Of a DNA stretch of 24,524 bases, positions 15,047 to 24,222 are shown piece by piece (within the stretch, counting starts at the first letter, position 1; every line of letters starts with the position of its first letter). The notes beneath the pieces were generated by a model that was not told the DNA's origin, ran no database searches, and was given only the letters and a program-made list of their open reading frames with translations. The stretch spans positions 1-24,524 of the forward strand of contig JAQUXD010000012.1 in assembly GCA_028692535.1 (NCBI GenBank). The letters run 5' to 3'. The translations under genes and the position numbers were made by a program. This stretch comes from Eubacteriales bacterium (GTDB lineage: Bacteria > Bacillota > Clostridia > Peptostreptococcales > Anaerovoracaceae).

Positions 15047-16290
15047 TCGTCAGTATTCCAAAGGGAACCAAAGACATATTGCCCTCAGAAGTGCACCGCT
15101 GGCAGTGGCTGGAAGATGCCTTCCGGGATTGTTGCGCCAGATATGGTTTTTCCGAAATCAGGACGCCGATCTTTGAACACACGGAACTGTTCAAAAGAGG
15201 CGTAGGGGACACGACCGACATCGTCCAGAAGGAAATGTATACCTTTGAACTGGCGGGTCGCAGTCTTACGCTGAAGCCGGAGGGTACTTCTCCTGTGGTC
15301 CGGGCATTCATCGAAAACAAGCTCTATGCTGAACAGATGCCCGCCAAATATTATTACAACATCCCGTGTTTTCGATACGAGAAGATGCAGAAGGGTCGGC
15401 AGCGACAGTTCCATCAGTTCGGGATTGAAATTTTCGGAACGGAGAACATGCTTGCCGATGCCGAGGTCATCGCGCTTGCAATGGATTATCTGAGCGGATT
15501 GGGGATCGATGATCTTTCCCTGCGCATCAACAGCATTGGCTGTCCAAACTGTCGTGCAAAATACAAAGACGCGTTGCAGAACTTCCTGAGGCCTGAGCTG
15601 GAGCTCCTGTGCGATACCTGCAAGGATCGGTTTGACCGGAATCCCATGCGCATTTTGGACTGCAAATCGCCTTCGTGCAAAGAGATTACAAAAAATGCGC
15701 CCCGCATGATGGATTATATCTGCGAGGACTGCAGGTCAGCATTTGAAGAACTTAAGGAAAACCTGACGGCGTTGTCTATCCCCTATAAGATTGATACAGA
15801 TATCGTTCGGGGTTTGGACTACTATACGAAAACCGCCTTTGAGATCGTATCAGACAAGATCGGCGCACAATCCACCGTGTGCGGCGGCGGACGTTACGAT
15901 CATCTGATCGAAGAGATCGGCGGCCCGCCCACGCCGGGCGTTGGATTCGGAATGGGTATCGAAAGACTGCTGCTGGTCTTGGATGCCGCTGGGATCAACA
16001 TCTCAAAACCCGAAACCTGCGATGTGTTCATCGCAGTGCTTGGGCGGGCGCCTATGGCCCAGGCCCTGAAGACTGCTCAATCGCTCCGGGCGTCAGGATT
16101 CAAAGTTCTTACAGACGTCATGGGCCGCAATCTCAAAGCGCAGCTCAAATATGCGGATCGTTCGGAGGCGTCCTATACGATGATCATCGGAGAAGATGAG
16201 CTTAAAAAGGGCGTCGTTACTCTCCGGAATATGAAAGAATCAACACAAAAGGAAATTAAGCTTGAAGAGATCGAAGCGGAGATCCGCTGA
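15043..16290 (+). CDS. hisS: Histidyl-tRNA synthetase
   Basis: HisRS, a class II synthetase, charges tRNA-His. The product has 415 residues, normal length. It shows IPKGTKDILP (5-14), motif 1 around 35-50, LKPEGTSPVVRA (78-89), motif 2 FRYEKMQKGRQRQFHQ (110-125), the histidine-specific GLDYYTKTAFE (from about 257), and motif 3 GIERLLL (about 305-311). A Cys-rich insert (about 165-230, with CPNC, CDTC and CEDC pairs) may bind zinc, as in some bacterial HisRS. The 4-nt ATGA overlap with hemZ indicates translational coupling. aspS follows by 13 nt, the usual hisS-aspS pair. No T-box leader is present. Confidence 0.97.
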   Translation: MIVSIPKGTKDILPSEVHRWQWLEDAFRDCCARYGFSEIRTPIFEHTELFKRGVGDTTDIVQKEMYTFELAGRSLTLKPEGTSPVVRAFIENKLYAEQMPAKYYYNIPCFRYEKMQKGRQRQFHQFGIEIFGTENMLADAEVIALAMDYLSGLGIDDLSLRINSIGCPNCRAKYKDALQNFLRPELELLCDTCKDRFDRNPMRILDCKSPSCKEITKNAPRMMDYICEDCRSAFEELKENLTALSIPYKIDTDIVRGLDYYTKTAFEIVSDKIGAQSTVCGGGRYDHLIEEIGGPPTPGVGFGMGIERLLLVLDAAGINISKPETCDVFIAVLGRAPMAQALKTAQSLRASGFKVLTDVMGRNLKAQLKYADRSEASYTMIIGEDELKKGVVTLRNMKESTQKEIKLEEIEAEIR

Positions 16291-16303
16291 TCGGGAGGAT
16301 GCC

Positions 16304-18073
16304 ATGGAAGTATTATATAAGCGGACGCATATGTGCGGCATGCTGCGGAAAGAAGATATCGGGGAAAATGTCGTGCTGAACGGATGGGTGCAGAAGAGAA
16401 GAAACTTCGGCGGTCTGATTTTCTGCGATCTCCGGGATAAAACCGGTATCGTTCAGATCGTTTTTAACGACACGATGTCTGCAGAACGCTTCGAATTGGC
16501 CGACAGTCTCCGAAGCGAATACGTCGTCGGCGTAAAAGGCATCGTTACGCGCAGGGAATCCGTAAATGAAGAGTTGCCCACAGGATATATCGAAGTGATC
16601 GCAGAGGATTTAATTCTCTATTCTCAAGCAGATACACCTCCGATCTACATCAAGGACGAGGACAACGTTTCAGAAGATTTACGGCTGAAATATCGCTATC
16701 TGGATCTGCGAAAACTGTCCATGCAAAGAAATCTGGCGCTTCGCCACAAGCTCTGCAAAATCGCAAGAGACTATTTCGATTCCGAAGGGTTCACCGAGGT
16801 GGAAACACCGATCCTGATCAAACCCACCCCGGAAGGGGCCAGAGACTATCTGGTGCCCAGCAGGGTGAATCATGGAAAATTTTACGCCTTGCCCCAATCA
16901 CCTCAAATGTTCAAACAATTGCTCATGCTGGCCGGCACGGACCGGTATATGCAAATCGCCCGATGCTTTCGGGACGAAGATCTCAGGGCGGACAGACAAC
17001 CTGAATTTACTCAGATCGACCTTGAAATGTCTTTCGTGGATCAGGATGATGTGATCGAAATCCAGGAACGTTTTTTGAAGCGCGTATTCAAAGAGCTGTT
17101 GGATGAAGAAATCGATCTTCCGCTTCCGCGTCTTACCTGGAGAGATGCGATGGAACGCTTCGGTTCCGATAAACCGGATCTGCGTTTCGGTTTTGAACTA
17201 AAGGATCTTGCCGAGCAGGTCCAAGGATGCGATTTCAAAATCTTCACCGATGCGCTGAACGCGGGAGGCCGCGTGATGGGCATCAACGTGGAAGGCGGAG
17301 CCGAGTCATTCAGCCGCAAAGACATCGACAAGATGTCGGAATCGATCCGAACCTTTGGCGCAAGCGGCCTTGTATGGATGCGTATCGGTGAAACAGAAAT
17401 CAGCTCCAGCGTGTCCAAGTTTTTCGGTCAGGAAGAACTGCAGGGGATCGCATCAGTATTCAAGGCAAACGTAAACGATTTGATTCTGATCGTGAGCGGA
17501 AAAGAAACCGTGGTATTCGACAGTCTCGGATTTTTGCGCAGGGATCTTGCCGGCAAGCTGGGTCTGTTGGATGACAACGAATACAAACTCTTATGGGTCG
17601 TGGATTTTCCGCTGCTGGAGTACTCGGAGGAAGATGCGCGCTTTATGGCCAAGCATCACCCGTTCACTTCGCCGAAAACAGAAGATATTCCCCTCATGGA
17701 TACCGATCCTGCCAAAGTGTTGGCAAACGCCTACGACATCGTATTGAACGGCGTGGAACTGGGCGGTGGGAGCATTCGTATCCACGATCGCGAATTGCAG
17801 CAAAAAATGTTCCGGGTTTTGAAGCTCACAGAAGAGGAGATCCAAACGAAGTTCGGATACTTTCTCGATGCCTTCCATTACGGCACGCCGCCTCACGGTG
17901 GACTGGCATACGGTCTGGATCGGATGGCCATGCTGCTTTGCAAGGAAAAAAGCATCCGCGAGGTGATCGCATTTCCCAAAAATCAGAATGCCGTGTGCGC
18001 CATGTCCGATGCACCCACCTCCGCTTCGGATGAACAGCTGAAAGAACTCGCCATCACCGTTACCCGGGAGTAG
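16304..18073 (+). CDS. aspS: Aspartyl-tRNA synthetase
   Basis: AspRS, a class II synthetase, charges tRNA-Asp. The product has 589 residues, the bacterial size that includes the internal GAD insertion. An N-terminal OB-fold anticodon domain contains GWVQKRRNFGGLIFCDLRD (27-45). Motif 2 is FRDEDLRADRQPEF (222-235) and motif 3 is GLAYGLDRM (533-541). LPQSPQMFKQ, the Asp-specific flexible segment, is also present. The frame is open up to 16262, but GGGAGGAT before ATG 16304 and family length favour that codon. Whether it also charges tRNA-Asn (non-discriminating) cannot be told here. A short inverted repeat spans its stop codon (18064-18079) without a T run. Confidence 0.97.
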   Translation: MEVLYKRTHMCGMLRKEDIGENVVLNGWVQKRRNFGGLIFCDLRDKTGIVQIVFNDTMSAERFELADSLRSEYVVGVKGIVTRRESVNEELPTGYIEVIAEDLILYSQADTPPIYIKDEDNVSEDLRLKYRYLDLRKLSMQRNLALRHKLCKIARDYFDSEGFTEVETPILIKPTPEGARDYLVPSRVNHGKFYALPQSPQMFKQLLMLAGTDRYMQIARCFRDEDLRADRQPEFTQIDLEMSFVDQDDVIEIQERFLKRVFKELLDEEIDLPLPRLTWRDAMERFGSDKPDLRFGFELKDLAEQVQGCDFKIFTDALNAGGRVMGINVEGGAESFSRKDIDKMSESIRTFGASGLVWMRIGETEISSSVSKFFGQEELQGIASVFKANVNDLILIVSGKETVVFDSLGFLRRDLAGKLGLLDDNEYKLLWVVDFPLLEYSEEDARFMAKHHPFTSPKTEDIPLMDTDPAKVLANAYDIVLNGVELGGGSIRIHDRELQQKMFRVLKLTEEEIQTKFGYFLDAFHYGTPPHGGLAYGLDRMAMLLCKEKSIREVIAFPKNQNAVCAMSDAPTSASDEQLKELAITVTRE

Positions 18074-18095
18074 TCCCGGATCGCAGGATTAAAAG

Positions 18096-19220
18096 ATGAA
18101 ACAGCGAATCGGCGTATTGGGCGGAAGTTTCGATCCGATACACTACGGCCACCTGATATTGGCCGAACAAATAAAAACAGAAGCCCGGCTGGATCGGATC
18201 CTATTTGTGCCGGCCTGTGTTTCACCATTCAAAATTTGGAACAAGCCGATTGACCGCACGCACCGTCTGCGCATGCTGGAGCTGGCCATCGGCGACCATA
18301 AAGACTTTGAAATATCCACGATCGAGCTGGATAAAGACACACCGTCTTATACGTATGAAACACTGCGCGCCCTTGCCGACCGCTACGGTGCAGATGCCGA
18401 GCTGTTTTTTATCATCGGTACCGATGCGTTTATGCACATCGAAGAGTGGAACTGCTCCCGAGAGCTTCTCAGTGAATTTTCCTTTTTGATCGGCCTGAGA
18501 AAAGGCTATGATGAAAAAAAGTTGGAAAGCATTCTGGACGATCTGGCCACGAGATATCCACTCAAAGCGGAGTATATTCCCATCCCGGAACTGGAGATAT
18601 CAGCCAGTGACCTTAGAGACCGGATGGCCGCGGGAAAGTCTGTCAAATTTCTGCTTCCGGACCCTGTGATCGACTACATCAACAGCAGGGGACTCTATCA
18701 GAATACCGCCAGACGTCTGCAAGCCTTCGTTCAACGGAAAGTGGATCATAACCGCTATCAACACACCGAAGGTGTCGTCGCAAAAGCAAGAGAGCTAGCC
18801 CACAGGTACGGCGCCGATCCGGAAAAAGCAGAAATCGCCGCCTGGTTTCACGATGCCTACCGGGAGACCGGTAATTTGGAGCACGGACCCATCGCCGCTG
18901 AAGAACTCCGGCGGCAATTCGGGATCGATGATCAAGACATCTTGAATGCAATACGCTATCACACCACCGGCAGGCCGGGGATGAGCCTGCTCGAAAAGAT
19001 TATTTATCTTGCGGATTCCATTGAAGACGGAAGGCAATACCCGGGCATTGACGAACTGCGCAGTGTGGACTGTCTCGACATTGACCGCTGTATCTACCGC
19101 CTGATGACCCATACCAGAGATTATGTGGAGGGTCTGGGAATCCAATTTCATCCGCGTTCGATCCAAGCGATCGAAGAACTGGAAGAACGATTCAAGAAGG
19201 AGAGAATCCATGAACAATAA
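18096..19220 (+). CDS. nadD: Fusion of NaMN adenylyltransferase (NadD) and HD-domain Ap4A hydrolase (YqeK)
   Basis: The product has 374 residues and two domains. NadD (about 1-202) converts nicotinate mononucleotide and ATP to deamido-NAD. It has GGSFDPIHYGHL (9-20, HxGH at 16-19), IIGTDAF (106-112) and EISASDLRDRM (167-177). YqeK (about 207-374) is an HD-superfamily domain whose relatives split diadenosine tetraphosphate into two ADP. It keeps His223, HD at 252-253, YHTTGRPGMS (288-297) and LADSIEDGR (305-313). In B. subtilis these are separate adjacent genes. Here one frame runs through with a short linker (about 200-210), and no stop or internal start with a good ribosome site is visible. 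It lies between aspS and rsfS; the last 11 nt overlap rsfS. Confidence 0.94.
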   Translation: MKQRIGVLGGSFDPIHYGHLILAEQIKTEARLDRILFVPACVSPFKIWNKPIDRTHRLRMLELAIGDHKDFEISTIELDKDTPSYTYETLRALADRYGADAELFFIIGTDAFMHIEEWNCSRELLSEFSFLIGLRKGYDEKKLESILDDLATRYPLKAEYIPIPELEISASDLRDRMAAGKSVKFLLPDPVIDYINSRGLYQNTARRLQAFVQRKVDHNRYQHTEGVVAKARELAHRYGADPEKAEIAAWFHDAYRETGNLEHGPIAAEELRRQFGIDDQDILNAIRYHTTGRPGMSLLEKIIYLADSIEDGRQYPGIDELRSVDCLDIDRCIYRLMTHTRDYVEGLGIQFHPRSIQAIEELEERFKKERIHEQ

Positions 19221-19566
19221 GGAAATTGCTCTTTTCATCGCCAATGCGCTGAATGAAAAGAAGGCCAAGGATATCACGATCCTTGATATTGGTGAAACCT
19301 CCGGTTTTGCCGACTATTTTGTGATCGCCACCGCAGGCAGCCAGCGCCAGATGAAAGCGTTGACAGACGAAGTGGAAGACCGGTTGGCGGAAGCAGATAC
19401 CCTGGTGCGCCACATCGAAGGCAAGAGCGGCTCCGGTTGGATCCTGATGGATTACGGCGATGTGATCGTCAACATTTTTACGGAGGAGCAACGCCGGCAT
19501 TATCAAATCGAAAAGATCTGGAACGATTGTCCTGTCCTGGACCACTCGTTCAACGATCTCGCATAA
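19210..19566 (+). CDS. rsfS: Ribosome silencing factor RsfS
   Basis: RsfS (YqeL, Iojap family) binds uL14 on the large subunit and blocks joining with the small subunit when nutrients run low. The product has 118 residues, typical. It shows DITILDIGETSGFADYFVIA (21-40), GSQRQMKALTDEVED (43-57), EGKSGSGWILMDYGDVIVNIF (70-90, family core) and a C-terminal YQIEKIWND. ATG 19210 lies inside the end of the nadD-yqeK frame (11-nt overlap), with AAGGAG about 8 nt upstream. leuS follows by 30 nt. The placement after YqeK is widely conserved. Confidence 0.96.
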   Translation: MNNKEIALFIANALNEKKAKDITILDIGETSGFADYFVIATAGSQRQMKALTDEVEDRLAEADTLVRHIEGKSGSGWILMDYGDVIVNIFTEEQRRHYQIEKIWNDCPVLDHSFNDLA

Positions 19567-19596
19567 GCAAAATTTTCACTAGTTGAGAGGACCATC

Positions 19597-22071
19597 ATGA
19601 AACAGTATTACGATTTCAAAAATATCGAACCCAAATGGCAGCAAGCATGGGAAGACAGCCATTTGTTCAGCACGACGGAAACGGACGAAAAAGAAAAGTT
19701 CTACCTTCTGGAAATGTTCCCGTATCCTTCGGGAAAGCTTCACATGGGCCACGTTCGCAATTACTCCATCGGAGATGTGATCGCCAGATTCCTAAAAATG
19801 CAGGGATATAACGTACTGCATCCCATGGGATGGGACTCTTTCGGACTGCCTGCGGAGAATGCTGCGATCAAGCACGGCGCGCATCCTGCGGAATGGACAA
19901 AGCAAAATATCAGCGAAATGAGAACACAGCTCAAGCAGTTGGGTTTCTCCTATGATTGGAACAGGGAAGTCGCCACCTATTCCGAAGACTACTACAAATG
20001 GATGCAGTGGATCTTTATTCAGTTCTTTAAGAAGGGTCTGGCATACAAGAAGGAAAACCCGGTCAACTGGTGCCCATCCTGCCAGACCGTCCTGGCGAAC
20101 GAACAAGTGGTGGAAGGCCGGTGCGAACGTTGCAGTGCAGAAGTCACAAAGAAAAACCTGTCTCAATGGTACCTGAAAATCACCGACTATGCCGATCGTT
20201 TGCTCAAGGATTTGGACAAGCTCGACGGCTGGCCCGAAAAAGTGCGGCTTATGCAACGCAACTGGATCGGCAAATCCGAAGGCGCGGAACTTGATTTCGA
20301 TATCAAAGGAAAAACGGAGAAGCTGCGGGTATTCACGACTCGTGTAGATACGCTGTTCGGCGTTACTTATATGGTCCTTGCTCCGGAACATCCCTACGTC
20401 AAGACGCTGGCTAAAGGCACGCCTCAGGAAGGCCAAGTGCTGGCATACATCGAAAAATGCGCCAAAATGAGCGATATCCAAAGAACATCCACAACCAACG
20501 AAAAGACCGGCGAATTCCTGGGTTGCTATGCAATCAATCCCATCAACGGAAAGGAAGTACCCATCTACATTTCCGATTATGTGCTGATGGACTACGGCAC
20601 CGGCGCTGTTATGGGTGTGCCTGCTCATGATGAAAGAGACTTTGAGTTTGCTACAAAATTTGGCCTGGACATCATTCCCGTCGTGGATCCCCGGGATCCG
20701 GCAATCGATGTGAACGACTTGAAGGCGGCATTTGTCGCACAAGGGGAAATGATCAACTCCGGAAAGTACGACGGAATGGACAACGTGAGCGGAATCGCTG
20801 CGATCACAAAGGATCTGGCAGATCAGGGCCTTGGTGAAAAAATGGTCAATTTCCGCTTAAGGGACTGGCTCATTTCCAGACAGAGGTATTGGGGCACGCC
20901 CATACCGATGATTTTTTGCGAGTCCTGCGGATGGGTTCCGGAAAAAGAAGAGAATTTACCTGTTAAGCTGCCGGTGGATGTGAAGTTTACCGGAAAAGGA
21001 GAATCTCCTCTGGCCACAAGCGCGGTATTCTCTAAAGTCGATTGCCCCGTATGCGGCAAACCGGCCAAACGGGAACTGGACACCATGGATACCTTTCTGG
21101 ATTCTTCCTGGTACTATTTGCGCTATTGCGACGCAGGCAACGATCAGGAGGCTTTTTCAAAAGAAAAGGCTGATTATTGGATGGCGGTCGACCAATATAT
21201 CGGCGGCGTCGAACATGCGATCCTTCACTTGCTGTATTCCAGATTTTTCACAAAAGTATTCTACGACCTGGGACTCTGCAGCGTCGATGAGCCGTTTACC
21301 AACCTGCTGACCCAAGGCATGGTCCTGAAAGACGGAAGTAAAATGAGCAAATCTCTGGGCAATGTAGTGAGTCCGGAGGAAATCATCGAGAAGTATGGCG
21401 CGGATACCGCCAGATTGTTCATCCTGTTTGCTTCGCCACCGGAAAAAGAACTGGAATGGTCCGACGCGGGAGTGGAGGGGAGCTACCGCTTTATCAACCG
21501 GGTCTACAGACTCGTGGAAGAAATGGCGGAAATCACAAAAGAGATCCCGCTCTCCTACAAAGCGGAAGGAAAAGAGGATCTTTCCCTGAGCTTTGTGATG
21601 AACAACACCGTCAAGCGGGTCACCTCGGATATTCGTGAGCGTTTCAATTTCAATACCGCTATCAGCGCCATCATGGAGCTGGTAAACGAAATGTATCGCT
21701 ATAAAGAATTGGATGACATCAATTTAGGCCTTCTGGCCGACGCTACAGACCGCCTGGTACGGATGCTTTCACCTTTCATTCCCCATGTGACGGAAGAAAT
21801 GTGGGCGGCACTGGGCCACAAAGAATCTGTCTATCTGGCAACCTGGCCGAGCTTCGATCCGGCTGCCTTGATACGGGATACCGTTGAAATCGTAGTACAG
21901 GTCAACGGCAAAGTGCGGGAGCATGTGACGGTAGCCTCCGGGCTGGACCGTGACGCCTTTACTCAGACTGTCCTTGAGGACCAGCGGGTCGCGACCCTGC
22001 TGCAAAACAAACAAGTCGTGAAAATCATTGCAGTGCCCGATAAACTGCTTAACGCTGTCGTAAAAGGGTAA
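19597..22071 (+). CDS. leuS: Leucyl-tRNA synthetase
   Basis: LeuRS, a class I synthetase with a CP1 editing domain, charges tRNA-Leu. The product has 824 residues. The class I motifs are HMGH (49-52) and KMSKS (582-586). In the editing domain TTRVDT (247-252) and GTGAVMGVPAHDERD (334-348, Asp345) are intact, so it should remove mischarged norvaline and isoleucine. Zinc-type cysteines appear in the connecting parts (CPSCQTV with CERC, and CESC with CPVC). The C-terminal domain ends KLLNAVVKG. The ribosome site TTGAGAGG lies upstream and no T-box leader fits in the 30-nt gap. A tRNA-Leu(CAA) substrate gene lies elsewhere in the window. Confidence 0.97.
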   Translation: MKQYYDFKNIEPKWQQAWEDSHLFSTTETDEKEKFYLLEMFPYPSGKLHMGHVRNYSIGDVIARFLKMQGYNVLHPMGWDSFGLPAENAAIKHGAHPAEWTKQNISEMRTQLKQLGFSYDWNREVATYSEDYYKWMQWIFIQFFKKGLAYKKENPVNWCPSCQTVLANEQVVEGRCERCSAEVTKKNLSQWYLKITDYADRLLKDLDKLDGWPEKVRLMQRNWIGKSEGAELDFDIKGKTEKLRVFTTRVDTLFGVTYMVLAPEHPYVKTLAKGTPQEGQVLAYIEKCAKMSDIQRTSTTNEKTGEFLGCYAINPINGKEVPIYISDYVLMDYGTGAVMGVPAHDERDFEFATKFGLDIIPVVDPRDPAIDVNDLKAAFVAQGEMINSGKYDGMDNVSGIAAITKDLADQGLGEKMVNFRLRDWLISRQRYWGTPIPMIFCESCGWVPEKEENLPVKLPVDVKFTGKGESPLATSAVFSKVDCPVCGKPAKRELDTMDTFLDSSWYYLRYCDAGNDQEAFSKEKADYWMAVDQYIGGVEHAILHLLYSRFFTKVFYDLGLCSVDEPFTNLLTQGMVLKDGSKMSKSLGNVVSPEEIIEKYGADTARLFILFASPPEKELEWSDAGVEGSYRFINRVYRLVEEMAEITKEIPLSYKAEGKEDLSLSFVMNNTVKRVTSDIRERFNFNTAISAIMELVNEMYRYKELDDINLGLLADATDRLVRMLSPFIPHVTEEMWAALGHKESVYLATWPSFDPAALIRDTVEIVVQVNGKVREHVTVASGLDRDAFTQTVLEDQRVATLLQNKQVVKIIAVPDKLLNAVVKG

Positions 22072-22120
22072 GAGACGGCGATCATGGAAAATCTCTGACA
22101 AGAGAGGAATAGGAATTATT

Positions 22121-23875
22121 ATGAAAGAAAATCAAAGGGGGAGAAAATACTATCCCCAATCAAGACCGGGCCCCAGGCCCAAATCCAAAGGCGATCGTCC
22201 GGTCAGGACCCAGTCGACAGGAACCAATAAATTAAAAATCATCCCTATCGGAGGGCTGCACGAAATCGGAAAGAATATGACGTTGCTGGAATACGGCGAC
22301 GATATTATGATCATCGACTGCGGTCTGGCGTTTCCCGATGATGAAATGCTTGGGATCGATATCGTCATACCCGATTTTACCTATCTGCTGAACAACAGGG
22401 ATAAGATCCGCGGCATGATTATCACCCATGCTCACGAAGATCATATCGGCGCAGTTCCGTACTTCCTGAAATCATTCAATATTCCGATTTACGGCACTCG
22501 GCTGACGATCGGATTCATCAAGAACAAACTGATCGAACACAAGATCCAAGGAGATCTTCACGAAGTATCGCCGGGAGAAATCATTCAGATGGGCTGCTTT
22601 AAAGTGGAGACCATTCATACGACACACTCCGTGGCAGATGCTCTGTGTTTGGCCATCGATACACCGGTTGGAAAAGTGTTCCATACCGGAGATTTTAAAA
22701 TCGACTATACGCCGGCAGACGGCACACCCATCGATTTCGGTCGACTGGCCGCCATCGGCAACGAAGGCGTGCTCCTCATGCTGGCTGATAGCACGAATGC
22801 AGGACGAAAAGGATACACCGCATCGGAGAAGACTGTGGGCATCGCCCTGGGCAATATTTTCCGCGGGAATCCCCACCGGATCATTATCGCCACGTTTTCC
22901 TCCAATGTTCACAGAGTTCAGAAGATCATGGAAACAGCCATTGAAAACGGACGAAAGATCTCCGTATCGGGAAGAAGCATGGAAAACATGGTACGGATCG
23001 CAACAGAGCTGGGATATCTGAATATCGATCCCATACACTTTGTCGATCTGAATCAGACTAAATCCATGAAGGATTCCCAATTTGTGATCATTACGACCGG
23101 CAGCCAGGGAGAACCAATGTCCGCCCTGACGCGAATGGCCAACAGCGAGCATCGTGCGGTGCAGATCCGAAAGGGCGATGTAGTGATTCTCTCTTCCACA
23201 CCGGTACCCGGCAATGAAAAAACCGTATCCAATGTGGTCAACGCATTGCTGGAAAAAGGCGCTGATGTGATCTACAACGACATCGCCGACACCCACGTTT
23301 CCGGTCATGCGTGCGAAGAAGAGCTCAAGTTGATCCACACCTTGATCCGACCGAAATTTTTTATGCCGGTCCACGGAGAATTCAAGCATTTGCGCAGCCA
23401 TGCCCTCATAGCGGAAGCCATGGGCATGCCTCCCGAGAACATTTTTTACATGACAAACGGAGATATCCTGGAAGTTACACCCGATAAAGCGCGCCGATCC
23501 GGCGCAACCGTTCCCTGCAGTCCGGTGATGGTGGACGGACTAGGTGTCGGCGATGTAGGCAGCGTCGTTCTGAACGAACGAAAATATCTGTCCGAAGCCG
23601 GATTGATTGTAATCGTGGCTGCTTTCCAGAGTAGCAGCGGCGCATTACTTTCCGGTCCCGACCTCATATCCAGAGGCTTCGTGTACGTAAGGGAGAACAG
23701 CGACCTTATGGCAGAGGCAAAACTCTATATGGAAGAGGTATTGATGCACTCCATGGACGAAGGCGTCAAGGACCGTCAAGCTTTGAAAAACGCACTGAGA
23801 GAAGCGCTTCGAACATTCATTTACAAGCGAACCAAACGCAACCCGGTCATTTTGCCGATTTTCCTGGATGTTTAG
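22121..23875 (+). CDS. rnj: Ribonuclease J
   Basis: RNase J, of the metallo-beta-lactamase/beta-CASP family, has 5'-3' exonuclease and endonuclease activity in mRNA decay and rRNA maturation. The product has 584 residues. A basic, Pro/Arg-rich extension (1-37) precedes the usual start KIIPIGGLHEIGKNM. The metal site includes THAHEDHIGA (102-111), with the later His of THSVADA and Asp of HTGDFK. The beta-CASP part has GSQGEPMSAL, SGHACEEELK and PVHGEFKHL. A C-terminal domain of about 100 residues follows. AGGA lies 6 nt before ATG 22121. The ylbF-family gene follows by 14 nt. J1 versus J2 type cannot be decided here. Confidence 0.95.
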   Translation: MKENQRGRKYYPQSRPGPRPKSKGDRPVRTQSTGTNKLKIIPIGGLHEIGKNMTLLEYGDDIMIIDCGLAFPDDEMLGIDIVIPDFTYLLNNRDKIRGMIITHAHEDHIGAVPYFLKSFNIPIYGTRLTIGFIKNKLIEHKIQGDLHEVSPGEIIQMGCFKVETIHTTHSVADALCLAIDTPVGKVFHTGDFKIDYTPADGTPIDFGRLAAIGNEGVLLMLADSTNAGRKGYTASEKTVGIALGNIFRGNPHRIIIATFSSNVHRVQKIMETAIENGRKISVSGRSMENMVRIATELGYLNIDPIHFVDLNQTKSMKDSQFVIITTGSQGEPMSALTRMANSEHRAVQIRKGDVVILSSTPVPGNEKTVSNVVNALLEKGADVIYNDIADTHVSGHACEEELKLIHTLIRPKFFMPVHGEFKHLRSHALIAEAMGMPPENIFYMTNGDILEVTPDKARRSGATVPCSPVMVDGLGVGDVGSVVLNERKYLSEAGLIVIVAAFQSSSGALLSGPDLISRGFVYVRENSDLMAEAKLYMEEVLMHSMDEGVKDRQALKNALREALRTFIYKRTKRNPVILPIFLDV

Positions 23876-23889
23876 AAAGAGAGGACCTG

Positions 23890-24222
23890 ATGAATAACGT
23901 TTATGACATTGCCCACGAACTGGCAAGAGCGCTGAAAGAAAGCGAACAATACAAACATTATCAAGATATGAAAGCAAAAGTTTCTGAAAACGAATCCCTT
24001 TCGGAAATGATCAACGATTTTCAGGAAAAGAATATGGCGATGCAGACCCAGCAAATGCTAAACGGCACACCGACGGAGGATCTGGTCGCTCAAGTACAAT
24101 CTCTGTATCAGATCGTCATGGCCGACCCATTGGCTGCGCAGTATATCCAGGCTGAGATCGCCTTTACGCAAGTCGTTTCTGATATTTACGGCATTCTCGG
24201 CGAGGTGATTCGCGTTGAATGA
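23890..24222 (+). CDS. YlbF/YmcA-family regulator
   Basis: The product has 110 residues and is all-helical in appearance: NNVYDIAHELARALKES (2-18), YQDMKAKVSENESLSEMINDF (24-44), and a long C-terminal helix around 66-108. This is the Com_YlbF pattern. In B. subtilis, YlbF and YmcA with YaaT form a complex that steers RNase Y and affects competence, sporulation and biofilm. Another relative, YheA, has no clear role. Which branch this belongs to is unclear. It lies 14 nt after the RNase J gene with GAGAGGA upstream, so a role in RNA decay is a reasonable inference. The next gene starts inside its last codons. Confidence 0.85.
   Translation: MNNVYDIAHELARALKESEQYKHYQDMKAKVSENESLSEMINDFQEKNMAMQTQQMLNGTPTEDLVAQVQSLYQIVMADPLAAQYIQAEIAFTQVVSDIYGILGEVIRVE

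Noticed and set aside
18064..18079. Inverted repeat CCGGGA/TCCCGG over the aspS stop codon
   Set aside because: Only 6 bp and no T run; not a terminator.
14990..19600. T-box leaders for hisS, aspS or leuS
   Set aside because: The gaps before these genes are at most 30 nt or overlaps, and no T-box sequence is seen, so they rely on operon transcription.
19792..20742. A 316-codon minus-strand frame opposite leuS
   Set aside because: Antisense shadow of the LeuRS editing domain; composition unlike a real protein.
22084..22098. A four-residue upstream frame (ATG GAA AAT CTC TGA) and a 5-bp hairpin before the RNase J gene
   Set aside because: No ribosome site before the ATG, and the hairpin (22092-22105) is too weak to claim control.
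22472..23401. A 309-codon minus-strand frame opposite the RNase J gene
   Set aside because: Antisense shadow of a well-recognised gene.
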